From Paraburkholderia ferrariae NBRC 106233 (GTDB lineage Bacteria > Pseudomonadota > Gammaproteobacteria > Burkholderiales > Burkholderiaceae): a stretch of 64,000 nt of DNA. The stretch's first letter is position 1, and each line of letters starts with the position of its first letter. The translations under genes were made by a program, and so were the position numbers. This document shows positions 16,573-23,432 of this stretch, piece by piece. Location of the stretch: assembly GCF_000685035.1 (NCBI RefSeq), contig NZ_BAYB01000008.1, positions 1 through 64,000 on the forward strand. The letters run 5' to 3'. Under the pieces are notes generated by a model, which saw only the letters and a program-made list of their open reading frames with translations, was not told the origin of the DNA and did not search any database.

Positions 16573-16941
16573 ATGCGGCGCGAAACGCGGGGGAATTCCC
16601 GCCGCGTGGGGTCGCCACGGAAAGCCCCCCAAAAAAATCGGATTTTCGAAAAAAAGTTGGGAGTCGAACAATATGGTCAACTTCAACTGCAACCGCAACG
16701 AACCCTTGACGAAGGCATTCAGCGCAAAGGGGTTGATGGTGCAATTGCCTTTCACGTATGCGCTGCCACTTGCGCCCACGGGTCCGGGGTGTAGGTCGCG
16801 GGTAGGGCTAGACGTGGGGGTGTCTGCCAGGTAAGGGGTGGGTCATGCGCCCCACGGTCAGCACCAAAAGTAAAAGCCTCGATGCGCTCTCGCAGTCGGG
16901 CTTTCTTCACACGCACTTCTTCAACGTATTGAAACGCCAAG
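16573..16941. other. Left flank of the inserted island, no confident gene
   Basis: Immediately after the chemoreceptor break. It contains runs of A (16631-16637, 16649-16655) unusual for this genome. A 53-codon frame at 16673-16834 (MVNFNCNRNEPLTKAF...) has GGGAG 9 bases upstream but no recognisable family. On the minus strand a TTG-started frame (16938 down to 16752) encodes a charged helix and then degenerates. Both look like truncated remnants of mobile DNA rather than working genes. Confidence 0.4.
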
Positions 16942-17391
16942 TCATATGTCCCATGAAGTCAAGGAATCCGTAGGTTTCGACTCTTCAGACTCCTGACTTC
17001 GTTCAATGGCTTCAGTATCCCAACGACCAACGCGAATCGCTTCGTGCAGCATTCCGAGCGTCAACGCGGGTTCGTCAGGATTCGGCTTTACAGGGGGTAG
17101 CCTGAACACGAAGCGAACTAACATGATGACAAGTATGGGAACGGCGAGCAGAACAGCGATCGCATTACCTTCGTCGTAAAAATATCGCGGCATTGGGAAA
17201 TCCTCTGCGTTCGCGACTTCGAACCGGTCGAAGAAGTTTTCCATGAATTCAAACGCGTCGTCTCCATCAATGCCCAAGTCGTCAAGGACGCGGGTTGATC
17301 GTGTCAAGGCTGGTTCCTTGCCGAACCACGGCAAACCAATTTCTTCACGGGTAAATGCAACGAGCGCATCCCATTGTGAATCATTTTCCAA
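16942..17391 (-). CDS. DUF1493-like protein with one membrane helix
   Basis: A 149-residue protein. The N-terminal 75 residues match the DUF1493 pattern, an acyl-carrier-protein-like helical fold: TRSTRVLDDLGIDGDDAFEF, then FFDRFEV and PRYFYDEGN. A single hydrophobic helix follows (AIAVLLAVPILVIMLVRFVF, about residues 77-96), and the tail is charged. The start is a TTG at 17389-17391 preceded by GGAGG at ideal spacing, so an unusual start codon is well supported. In enterobacteria DUF1493 genes are found in accessory loci; function unknown. Here it opens the foreign island, divergent from the paralogous pair at 17438-18251. The Ser that carries phosphopantetheine in true carrier proteins is replaced by Gly-Asp (G-I-D-G-D-D), so it should not be a carrier. 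Confidence 0.7.
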   Translation of the reverse strand: MENDSQWDALVAFTREEIGLPWFGKEPALTRSTRVLDDLGIDGDDAFEFMENFFDRFEVANAEDFPMPRYFYDEGNAIAVLLAVPILVIMLVRFVFRLPPVKPNPDEPALTLGMLHEAIRVGRWDTEAIERSQESEESKPTDSLTSWDI

Positions 17392-17437
17392 ACAAGCCCT
17401 CCGGTTTAATCCTTGCGTTATAACGGTTCATCGTTCG

Positions 17438-17839
17438 ATGCGTGAGCAATATGAGGTAGATAAAGCTGGTCATGGTAAAGCACACTGCATATTGAAATCA
17501 ATACGTGCAGATATTCTGCTATTCAAATTGACTATCTCGATAATTTTTGCGGATAGAAACATTGTGGTAACGACGAAAGTTTTACATTCTGGTCAATTCC
17601 GTGCCGAATCGTGTGTGACCGACAGCAACGGAGACGTTGATTTTTTCGTCGGAAGACTATACGACGCACATACCGGCGAAGTTCTTGCACGGGTGGATTT
17701 CGATTCAGTGGACGGAGGGATGCCGTGGTTCATGCCTGACGATAGCGCAGTTGATTTCGAAGGCGCACAAATTGGCAAGACTGGTGGGTTGAGCATTCCA
17801 CCGTCGATGATTGACCGGTTGCGCGCAAAGATTCCATGA
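17438..17839 (+). CDS. Small island protein, first of two tandem paralogues (N-terminus diverged)
   Basis: About 133 residues if started at the ATG at 17438. The C-terminal two-thirds is clearly paralogous to the next gene: both read F/YR.E.C.TD..G....FVGRLYDAH.G..LAR.DFDS.D...P.FMP..SAV and end in an A-x-I-P. The N-terminal region is AT-rich and unlike the paralogue; only a weak hydrophobic stretch (ILLFKLTISIIF) replaces its clear membrane anchor, and there is no good ribosome site. It may be an N-terminally decayed copy or use an alternative start. Size, duplication and position beside a toxin-like gene suggest an immunity-type protein (inference). Confidence 0.5.
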   Translation: MREQYEVDKAGHGKAHCILKSIRADILLFKLTISIIFADRNIVVTTKVLHSGQFRAESCVTDSNGDVDFFVGRLYDAHTGEVLARVDFDSVDGGMPWFMPDDSAVDFEGAQIGKTGGLSIPPSMIDRLRAKIP

Positions 17840-17870
17840 ATCCGGTCATATTCAGACGGAGAAAATTACC

Positions 17871-18251
17871 ATGTTTGAGCGAGTGCGCCGCGCGGTGTTC
17901 ATTGTCGCCATCATCGTCGCGGCCTTCATTGTCATTCGATACGTCTTCGATGCACGGGCATGCTCAAAAGCTAATAACTGCTATTCCGTGACTTCGCATA
18001 GCGGGCGATATCGCCCCGAAGTGTGCGAAACGGATGCTGACGGGAACCTTGTTTCGTTTGTTGGAAGACTGTATGACGCGCATAGCGGCAAGCTATTAGC
18101 CCGGACCGATTTTGATTCGATGGATAGCAGTTTGCCGGAGTTCATGCCCAACGAAAGCGCCGTTATTTTCCGAAGCGGCGGCGATGATGACTCAGGTGTG
18201 GTTGACATTCCGCCGAACTGGCGCGACCGCTCGCGCGCAGAAATTCCTTGA
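17871..18251 (+). CDS. Small membrane-anchored island protein, second paralogue
   Basis: A 126-residue protein with an N-terminal signal anchor (RRAVFIVAIIVAAFIVIRYV) and a periplasmic domain of about 95 residues carrying three cysteines (ACSKANNCY and EVCETD), which could form a disulfide in the periplasm. The domain shares its core, FVGRLYDAH.G.LLAR.DFDSMD, with the preceding gene. The ATG at 17871 is preceded by GGAG 8 bases upstream. It starts 31 bases after the first paralogue. I do not recognise the family; periplasmic exposure and tandem duplication in an island with a candidate peptidoglycan-targeting toxin fit an immunity protein, but a partner toxin for this pair is not visible. Confidence 0.65.
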   Translation: MFERVRRAVFIVAIIVAAFIVIRYVFDARACSKANNCYSVTSHSGRYRPEVCETDADGNLVSFVGRLYDAHSGKLLARTDFDSMDSSLPEFMPNESAVIFRSGGDDDSGVVDIPPNWRDRSRAEIP

Positions 18252-18287
18252 AACATTGCTTCACATTTATTCAAGGGCCGTCTAGTT

Positions 18288-18605
18288 TCAGTTCGTGGCA
18301 AGTCGGGGGGCGGCTGGTGTCGCGCTAACCAGTGCGGAACGTGCGAGTCTCGCTATCTCCGCAAGGGTTTCTTCGGACGTGAACGGTGAGGTGTCCCATG
18401 TGTCGGAGAGCGAATGAATAAGCGCCAGCACGTCAGCCATGCGTTCAGCGTCTGCTTCGAGCCGGTGAACCTTTGCGGTGTTGTGAATGGCGAACTGGGT
18501 TTGGGTTAAGGGATTCATAGGTGCGCATAAAGTGGAATGACCTTGACGATGATAGGTCAGGTTTTGCATTCGTTCACACACGCCACCCTGATTCTGTGTT
18601 GACAT
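18288..18605 (-). CDS. Uncharacterised 105-residue island protein
   Basis: Soluble protein whose second half is a predicted helical region (IHNTAKVHRLEADAERMADV, LALIHSLSDTWD, EETLAEIARLARSALV). The start is taken as the ATG at 18603-18605, preceded by GGGGA; a later in-frame ATG (MNPLTQTQFAI) is possible and begins where the ordered part begins. It reads against the surrounding genes and lies between the paralogue pair and the DUF2778 gene. No family recognised; it could be a small regulator or a partner of the island genes. Confidence 0.5.
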   Translation of the reverse strand: MSTQNQGGVCERMQNLTYHRQGHSTLCAPMNPLTQTQFAIHNTAKVHRLEADAERMADVLALIHSLSDTWDTSPFTSEETLAEIARLARSALVSATPAAPRLATN

Positions 18606-18726
18606 AACTTTTCCCCGATTCAAGAGAGGACGACAGTCTTCTGGCAGTTCCCACTTATATGTCACCGAAGGATGATCGCGGTGCAGATATCGTTTTTTAT
18701 GAATGTACTTAGAAGAAGGTGAGGCA

Positions 18727-19245
18727 ATGGCATATACAGGAAAATTTTTTGTAGACAACGAACCCCTGGCGCCCCTAACAATTCTTGGTATTGGTACATT
18801 TAATGCATATTCAGGAAACAATCAATATCGAAATCGGGGTGGTTGTACCGCGGTTCCCAATAACGGGCCAATTGCCGCCGGTAAATACTGGATTGTTGAT
18901 CGACCAACAGGCGGTATCGGGTCCAAAGCGACAGCATGGGCGAAAGATGAGTGGAATACAGCTTTCGGTCATCCGTCAAATCATGGCGAGTGGTTTTCCC
19001 TATATCGGGATGACGGGGTAATTGATGATGTGACGTGGATTAATGGTGTTAAGCGCGGACAGTTCCGCTTGCATCCTGCGGGCGGGCACGGTCTTTCCCT
19101 AGGTTGCATTACTTTGCCGAGCTATACCGATTTCAAGAAAATCCGCAGCGCGCTGCTCCATACCATGAAAATCCCTGTCAGAAGTTCGGGGCTTTTTGCC
19201 TACGGAACAATTGAGGTCGTTACTTATGGCAGCACTTGCCCGTAG
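18727..19245 (+). CDS. Tlde1-like (DUF2778) L,D-transpeptidase-fold effector candidate
   Basis: A 172-residue protein resembling the DUF2778/Tlde1 family of antibacterial type VI secretion effectors, which attack peptidoglycan stems in the target periplasm with an L,D-transpeptidase-like active site. The family pattern is visible: an opening strand, FNAYSGNNQYRNRGGC, then NNGPIAAGKYWIVDRP, and the catalytic block RLHPAGGHGLSLGCITL with candidate His116 and Cys127. There is no signal peptide, as expected for a type VI-delivered protein. The ATG at 18727 has GAAGGTGAGGC before it. Three small membrane-protein genes follow, the first overlapping by 20 bases, the layout of effector plus immunity genes. 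No VgrG, PAAR or Hcp gene is in the window, so delivery would rely on a system elsewhere. Fold assignment fairly sure; effector role inferred. Confidence 0.8.
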   Translation: MAYTGKFFVDNEPLAPLTILGIGTFNAYSGNNQYRNRGGCTAVPNNGPIAAGKYWIVDRPTGGIGSKATAWAKDEWNTAFGHPSNHGEWFSLYRDDGVIDDVTWINGVKRGQFRLHPAGGHGLSLGCITLPSYTDFKKIRSALLHTMKIPVRSSGLFAYGTIEVVTYGSTCP

Positions 19246-19507
19246 GGTGTTCAAGGTCGTGCTGTTCTGCGGCCTGTTCCGTCTTTTGCTTCCATACGTC
19301 TATCCCTATCCCGTGGAATGGACAGATAGCCAGTCGCTTGCATGGTTGCGCGCCGCTAACTGGTTAGGCATCCGTGACCCCGATGATTTATTTTTTTGGA
19401 TCACGGTAGGCATGAACCTCATAGCAACTACGTTGATCTATGTGGCAATCATGAAGCTATGGCGGTGGTATCAGGGCAGAAAGGCCACGCGGAGAGATAC
19501 CCTGTGA
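19226..19507 (+). CDS. Two-helix membrane protein, candidate immunity protein (copy 1)
   Basis: A 93-residue protein with helix 1 at about residues 7-26 (RVFKVVLFCGLFRLLLPYVY), a periplasmic loop of some 35 residues rich in Trp (VEWTDSQSLAWLRAANWLGI) and helix 2 at about 53-75, ending in a basic tail. The ATG at 19226 lies inside the end of the DUF2778 gene, a 20-base overlap, so expression is coupled. The next gene is a clear paralogue. Periplasmic exposure fits neutralising a peptidoglycan-targeting toxin. No homology to a named immunity family was recognised; the role is inferred from context. Confidence 0.7.
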   Translation: MAALARRVFKVVLFCGLFRLLLPYVYPYPVEWTDSQSLAWLRAANWLGIRDPDDLFFWITVGMNLIATTLIYVAIMKLWRWYQGRKATRRDTL

Positions 19508-19522
19508 GAAAGGTCAATACTT

Positions 19523-19804
19523 ATGGCAACACTTGTCCGTAAAGGGTCTAAGGTTGTGCTGTTTTTGTGCCTGCTTTGTCTCTCGCTTCGCTATGTCCAT
19601 TCATATCCCTATGCCTGGACAGAAAGTGAGGCTATCGCATGGTCTCGTGTTTCGGAGTGGCTCGGTGTACACGACCCCGAAGATTTGTACTTCGTAGTAT
19701 GGGTAGCGATTGAACTGATTGTGGCGGTTCTTGCGTATTCTCTGATTATGTATCTGTGGCGTCGCTATCGCGGTGTGTTTAAAAACAGATGCGCGAACCG
19801 TTAA
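19523..19804 (+). CDS. Two-helix membrane protein, candidate immunity protein (copy 2)
   Basis: Also 93 residues and colinear with the preceding gene: M-A-x-L-x-R-x-x-K-V-V-L-F start, YPYAWTESEAIAWSRVSEWL loop matching YPVEWTDSQSLAWLRAANWL, G-V-H-D-P-E-D-L matching G-I-R-D-P-D-D-L, and a second helix ending in W-R-R-Y. The copies share the same length and are about half identical, so the duplication is not recent; they may protect against different toxin variants. The start is 15 bases after the previous stop. Confidence 0.7.
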   Translation: MATLVRKGSKVVLFLCLLCLSLRYVHSYPYAWTESEAIAWSRVSEWLGVHDPEDLYFVVWVAIELIVAVLAYSLIMYLWRRYRGVFKNRCANR

Positions 19805-19852
19805 ATTATCCATCTTCAAAAAGGTGCAACCATACCGATATCAGGAACCGAC

Positions 19853-19885
19853 ATGACAGCATATGGCCGGGTGGACGTTCGATGA
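19853..19885 (+). other. Ten-codon open frame with ribosome site, coupled to the next gene
   Basis: ATG at 19853 with AGGAAC 6 bases upstream, encoding MTAYGRVDVR, stopping at TGA 19883-19885. The stop overlaps the ATG of the next gene (19882-19884) as ATGA. This is the layout of a leader peptide that loads ribosomes onto the following gene, or a remnant of a longer gene. Confidence 0.35.
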
Positions 19886-20208
19886 GACGCGTTGCTCTCA
19901 TTGGTTGGTGTATTGCGACGTTCGCTGTCTGCATCGCCGTGGCATTACTCATCGGTCGCCTTACCGTCCCTCACTATTTCGAGGCGCCAGAATGGTTCAA
20001 GGTGTCGCTTAGGTGGGTAGCCTACCGCACCCTCGCGTCAGAAACCTACAACCGCGATTCAATGGATATAGAGGATGCATGCGATGTATTGCTCATCTTC
20101 TTTTCCCTTCTTGTCGCAACAGTCATTGTTGTTCCTGCAAGCGTCTTCGCATGGCGGCGTTTTGTGCGCCCCAAGATTATTGACGTGAAAGGAAACGTTT
20201 CAAGGTAG
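19882..20208 (+). CDS. Two-helix membrane protein, third candidate immunity gene
   Basis: A 108-residue protein with helix 1 at about residues 4-24 (ALIGWCIATFAVCIAVALLI), a periplasmic loop of about 45 residues (EAPEWFKVSLRWVAYRTLAS then DSMDIEDACD) and helix 2 at about 68-90, followed by a basic tail. The layout matches the two preceding genes, but only general features (Trp-rich loop, acidic patch before helix 2) are shared, so it is either a distant paralogue or an unrelated membrane protein. The start ATG at 19882 overlaps the stop of a ten-codon frame. A strong terminator follows 15 bases after its stop, closing the island operon. Confidence 0.65.
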   Translation: MRRVALIGWCIATFAVCIAVALLIGRLTVPHYFEAPEWFKVSLRWVAYRTLASETYNRDSMDIEDACDVLLIFFSLLVATVIVVPASVFAWRRFVRPKIIDVKGNVSR

Positions 20209-20223
20209 CGAAAAAGACGCTCC

Positions 20224-20253
20224 AAAAGCCGTGCGAATTCGCACGGCTTTTTT
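20224..20253. terminator. Bidirectional rho-independent terminator
   Basis: A 28-base perfect palindrome from 20224 to 20251: arms AAAAGCCGTGCGAA and TTCGCACGGCTTTT, with T continuing to 20253. With A-rich and T-rich flanks it works in both orientations, ending the plus-strand membrane-protein operon at 20208 and the minus-strand gene whose stop is at 20252. Confidence 0.9.
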
Positions 20254-20609
20254 ACGTCTGCATTGCCATTGCGCCGCACACGCCATGCGGCATAGCCGTT
20301 TCTTCAAGGCGTCGAAGCCCGCGAAGTTCAACGCCTTCGGCTTCGGCGTCAAGCCATTGGGCGGCGCGCTGAAGTGTCGAGCGTGACGACCCGCAACGCT
20401 TCGCGATGGACCGGAACGAATAGCCGTCACGGTATTCCTTCGGCACATATCGACGCCACACAAGCGCGGTCAGCGCGGCACGGTTGCCGATGGGTGCGTT
20501 CGGCCCGAGCCATGGCACAAGGGCGCCAACGCCAACCGATTTCGCTTCTTCGGATACGGCGAAGCGCGCGAGCGTCACGCATAGTTCGGGCAGCGGCAGG
20601 CGTTGCTGG
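20252..20609 (-). pseudogene. Truncated helix-turn-helix protein at the right island border
   Basis: The minus-strand frame encodes LCVTLARFAVSEEAKSVGVG, then NRAALTALVWRRYVPKEY and a likely helix-turn-helix (GYSFRSIAKRCGSSRSTLQ, RAAQWLDAEAE), reminiscent of phage late regulators or antiterminators. Coding character stops at about 20609; the open frame continues to 20671 only as antisense of the chemoreceptor tail, so the original N-terminus is lost at the junction. A short product could still be made from a fused start but is unlikely to be functional. It suggests that the island derives from a prophage or similar element. Confidence 0.55.
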
Positions 20610-20846
20610 CGCGAGCAGACGGCGGGCATCGAGCAGGTCGGCATTGCCGTCACGCAGATGGACGAAGTCACGCAGCAAAACGCGGCATTGGTGGAGGAAG
20701 CCTCAGCGGCCGCCCATGCGCTCGCCGAACCGGCCGGTGCCTTGCGCGAAGCCGTCGCGGCCTTCCGCCTGCGCGATCACGCAGCGCGGGAACTGCGCGA
20801 TAACCGGGCGATAACCGCGCGGCTAATAGTAAGCCCCCCGGGGTAG
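20610..20846 (+). pseudogene. 3' remnant of a methyl-accepting chemotaxis protein gene
   Basis: From 20610 the frame reads REQTAGIEQVGIAVTQMDEV then TQQNAALVEEASAAAHAL, the nearly invariant end of the signalling domain of Burkholderia-type chemoreceptors, followed by the usual A-F-R-L tail. The residues before it do not belong to a receptor. Together with the 5' fragment at 16273-16572 this brackets the island; about 350 central receptor codons are absent, so the event was not a simple insertion but included a deletion, or the two ends come from different receptors. A GC-rich hairpin (20837-20855) overlaps the end. Confidence 0.85.
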
Positions 20847-20855
20847 GACCCCGGG
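20837..20855. terminator. GC-rich hairpin at the end of the chemoreceptor remnant
   Basis: CCCGGGGT and ACCCCGGG form a perfect 8-bp stem with a 3-nt loop. No T-run follows, so termination would be inefficient; it may be the original 3' end of the receptor transcript. Confidence 0.4.
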
Positions 20856-20968
20856 CGTGTGTCGCGCACGCCACGAACTGCCGCCGGGCTTTCTGCCGGC
20901 GAGCGATTTCGTCATATTATTGGCTGCAAGACGTATCCGCTCCACCCCCGATCTACCGAATTTTCGCC

Positions 20969-22033
20969 ATGCCCGCCGTCAAGACGCACTTTCAGGATTT
21001 GCCGGTCGCCCTCGACGGGATCCCGCGCCTCGAAATCGCGCACCAGCGCTTCGACGTCTGCACCCTGCCCGTCAACCGCCAACTGCACGCCTGGCTCGAC
21101 CGCATGGTGGGCGTGGTCGATCTCCTGCCCACGCGCGACGAATTCGGCCGGCCGTTTCGCGGCTGGATCGATCGCTATGCGGTGGGCGAATTCCTGTTCG
21201 CGGACTGCTACACCGACCGCATCACGCAAGACCGCACGATCGCGCGGATTTCGCAGGACAACGCGCGCAGCATCGTTTTTCATGTGTTTTTCGAAGCCGC
21301 GCCCGGCAGCGAACTCGAGTTTCCCGGCAAACGCACCGATACGGCGCTCGAAGGCGGCATTTTTGCGGTCGATCTGGATCAGCCCGTGCGTTTCAGGCGC
21401 AAGCCCTGCCGGCACGTCACGATCTTCCTGCCGCGCGACATGCTGCGCGAGGTGTTTCCGGATGCTTCGGCCCTGCATGGCCGCAAGCTCTCGCCTTACC
21501 TGCCGGCGGTGCGCTATCTGGTGGGCCGCGTGATGTCGTTCTCGGCGCAGATTCCCTATATGACGCCGGAAAACGCGCACCGGACGCTGCGCGAAATCGT
21601 GCTGCTGATTACCGACGCGTTTGCCGAGGATGCGGGTTTGAAGGGCAGCCGGCGCGCGCTGGCGCGAGCGATGGCGTTCGACGCGGCGCGCCGCTACGTG
21701 CACGCGAATCTGCACGACAGCGATCTGTCGCCGGAACGCGTGGTGGACACGCTCGGCCTCTCGCGGCCGACGATCTATCGCCTCTTCCAGCACGAAGGGG
21801 GCCTCGCCGCCTATATCCGCCACCTGCGCCTGCGCAGCGCCGCGGACGAACTCGTCGCGTGGCCCGGCCTTGCGGTTCAGGACATTGGCTATGCGCTCGG
21901 CTTCAAGAGCGCCTCGGACTTTACGCGCGCGTTTCGGCGCGCCTATGGCATGGCGCCCCAGGAGATCCGTCAGCCGGGCAACGACCTGCGCGCGGCCGCC
22001 ACAACCATCGCCACCGCCACCGCGATCGAATAG
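20969..22033 (+). CDS. AraC-family transcriptional regulator
   Basis: A 354-residue regulator. The first 230 residues form a ligand or dimerisation domain of the AraC-binding-domain type (HVTIFLPRDMLREVFPD in a beta-rich region). The C-terminal 100 residues contain the two AraC helix-turn-helix motifs: LSPERVVDTLGLSRPTIYRL and the signature DIGYALGFKSASDFTRAFRR with the following YGMAPQEIR. The ATG at 20969 was taken because the coding pattern begins there. It is convergent with the DAHP synthase and has no adjacent structural operon, so its target is unknown. Confidence 0.9.
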   Translation: MPAVKTHFQDLPVALDGIPRLEIAHQRFDVCTLPVNRQLHAWLDRMVGVVDLLPTRDEFGRPFRGWIDRYAVGEFLFADCYTDRITQDRTIARISQDNARSIVFHVFFEAAPGSELEFPGKRTDTALEGGIFAVDLDQPVRFRRKPCRHVTIFLPRDMLREVFPDASALHGRKLSPYLPAVRYLVGRVMSFSAQIPYMTPENAHRTLREIVLLITDAFAEDAGLKGSRRALARAMAFDAARRYVHANLHDSDLSPERVVDTLGLSRPTIYRLFQHEGGLAAYIRHLRLRSAADELVAWPGLAVQDIGYALGFKSASDFTRAFRRAYGMAPQEIRQPGNDLRAAATTIATATAIE

Positions 22034-22068
22034 CCCCCACCCGCCGCGAATCGCGGATCGGCTGCCGC

Positions 22069-23193
22069 TCAGCCGCGCCGTGCCCGACGCGCGCGTACGG
22101 CCTGGGCCAGCGTCTCCAGCACCGGTTCGGTCTGCGCCCAGCTGATGCAGGCGTCGGTAATCGACACGCCGCGCTTGAGCGGCACGCCCGGCTTCAAATC
22201 CTGGCGCCCCTCGTCGAGGTGGCTTTCGATCATCACGCCCACGATGCGCTGCTCGCCGTCGGCCAGTTGCGAGGCGATATCCTGCGCGACGTCGATCTGG
22301 CGCTGGTGCGCCTTGTTCGAATTCGCATGCGAGCAGTCGATCATCACCTGCTCGCGCAAGCCGGCCTTCGCGAGCGCCTCGCAGCACGCGGCCACCGCGG
22401 CGCGGTCGTAGTTCGGCCCCGTCTTGCCGCCGCGCAGGATCACGTGGCAGTCGTCGTTGCCGCGCGTTTCGAAGATCGCGGCCAGGCCCATCTTCGTCAT
22501 GCCCATGAAGGCGTGGCTCGCGCGCGCGGCAACGATGGCGTCGGCGGCCACCTGCACGCCGCCGTCCGTGCCGTTCTTGAAGCCGATCGGGCACGAGAGC
22601 CCGGAAGCGAGTTGACGGTGGCTCTGGCTCTCGGTCGTGCGCGCGCCGATGGCGCCCCACGCCACGAGATCCGCGATGTACTGCGGGCTCAGCAGGTCGA
22701 GAAATTCGGTGGCCGTGGGCAGCCCGAGCGCGTTGATGTCCAGCAGCAGTTGCCGCGCGGCGCGCAGGCCCTCGTTGATGCGGAAGCTGCCGTCGAGCCG
22801 CGGATCGTTGATGTAGCCCTTCCAGCCCACGGTGGTGCGCGGCTTTTCGAAGTACACGCGCATCACCACGAGCAGATCGTCTTTCAGCGCGTCGGCGCTC
22901 GCCTTGAGCAGCCTTGCGTATTCGAGCGCCTGGTCGTGGTCGTGGATCGAGCACGGCCCGACGACGATCACGAGACGGTCGTCGCGCTCCTTGAGGACCT
23001 CGGCAATCTGCACGCGGCTCGTTTCCACGAGCGTCCGGGTCCGCGAAGGCACCGGCAGTTCGTCGAGCAGGAGCGCCGGCGAGATGAGCGGACGCACGGC
23101 GCCGATGCGCACGTCGTCGATGCGGGTGGAATCCTCGGTGGCGTCGGCGTAGCCGACTTCCTGATCGTGCTGGGGATTGTCGATGCGGCTCAA
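22069..23193 (-). CDS. aroG: 3-deoxy-7-phosphoheptulonate synthase (DAHP synthase, class I)
   Basis: First step of aromatic amino acid synthesis: phosphoenolpyruvate plus erythrose 4-phosphate to DAHP. The 374-residue protein has the class I AroFGH motifs: VVGPCSIHD, YFEKPRTTVGWKG, GARTTESQSHRQ, GFKNGTDG and MIDCSHANSNK. The N-terminal extension that forms the feedback site (DVRIGAVRPLISPALL) is present; which amino acid inhibits it cannot be told. The start is a TTG at 23191-23193 with AGGAG 7 bases upstream, giving L/M-S-R-I-D-N-P; the longer ATG start at 23250 lacks a ribosome site. The gene appears monocistronic. Confidence 0.93.
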   Translation of the reverse strand: MSRIDNPQHDQEVGYADATEDSTRIDDVRIGAVRPLISPALLLDELPVPSRTRTLVETSRVQIAEVLKERDDRLVIVVGPCSIHDHDQALEYARLLKASADALKDDLLVVMRVYFEKPRTTVGWKGYINDPRLDGSFRINEGLRAARQLLLDINALGLPTATEFLDLLSPQYIADLVAWGAIGARTTESQSHRQLASGLSCPIGFKNGTDGGVQVAADAIVAARASHAFMGMTKMGLAAIFETRGNDDCHVILRGGKTGPNYDRAAVAACCEALAKAGLREQVMIDCSHANSNKAHQRQIDVAQDIASQLADGEQRIVGVMIESHLDEGRQDLKPGVPLKRGVSITDACISWAQTEPVLETLAQAVRARRARRG

Positions 23194-23432
23194 GGTGTTC
23201 TCCTGTCGATGGAACCCGGCGCCTCGATGCCCGGGTTTCATCCCATGCAAGGCTCTGGGCCGGAGCAGCCCCGCACGGGGCGCGGGCCCGGCGCGTCTAT
23301 ACGGGGACGGGCAGGATTATCGCATCCGCCGGCCCGGCGCGGCGGGCGGCGCAAAGCGGCGGGGGATGCCGCTCATGGAGTTACTGCAGAAATGACCGCA
23401 AAAACCGCCGGAGAAATGGCCGCAGAAGCCGC

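Noticed and set aside
16752..16940. Minus-strand TTG-started frame in the left island flank
   Set aside because: Only the first 30 codons look protein-like; the rest degenerates and there is no ribosome site, so it is not called as a gene.
16577..20614. GGCGCGA at both island borders (16577-16583 and 20608-20614) as target-site duplication
   Set aside because: A 7-base match of this composition is expected by chance in GC-rich DNA, and the missing receptor centre argues against simple insertion.
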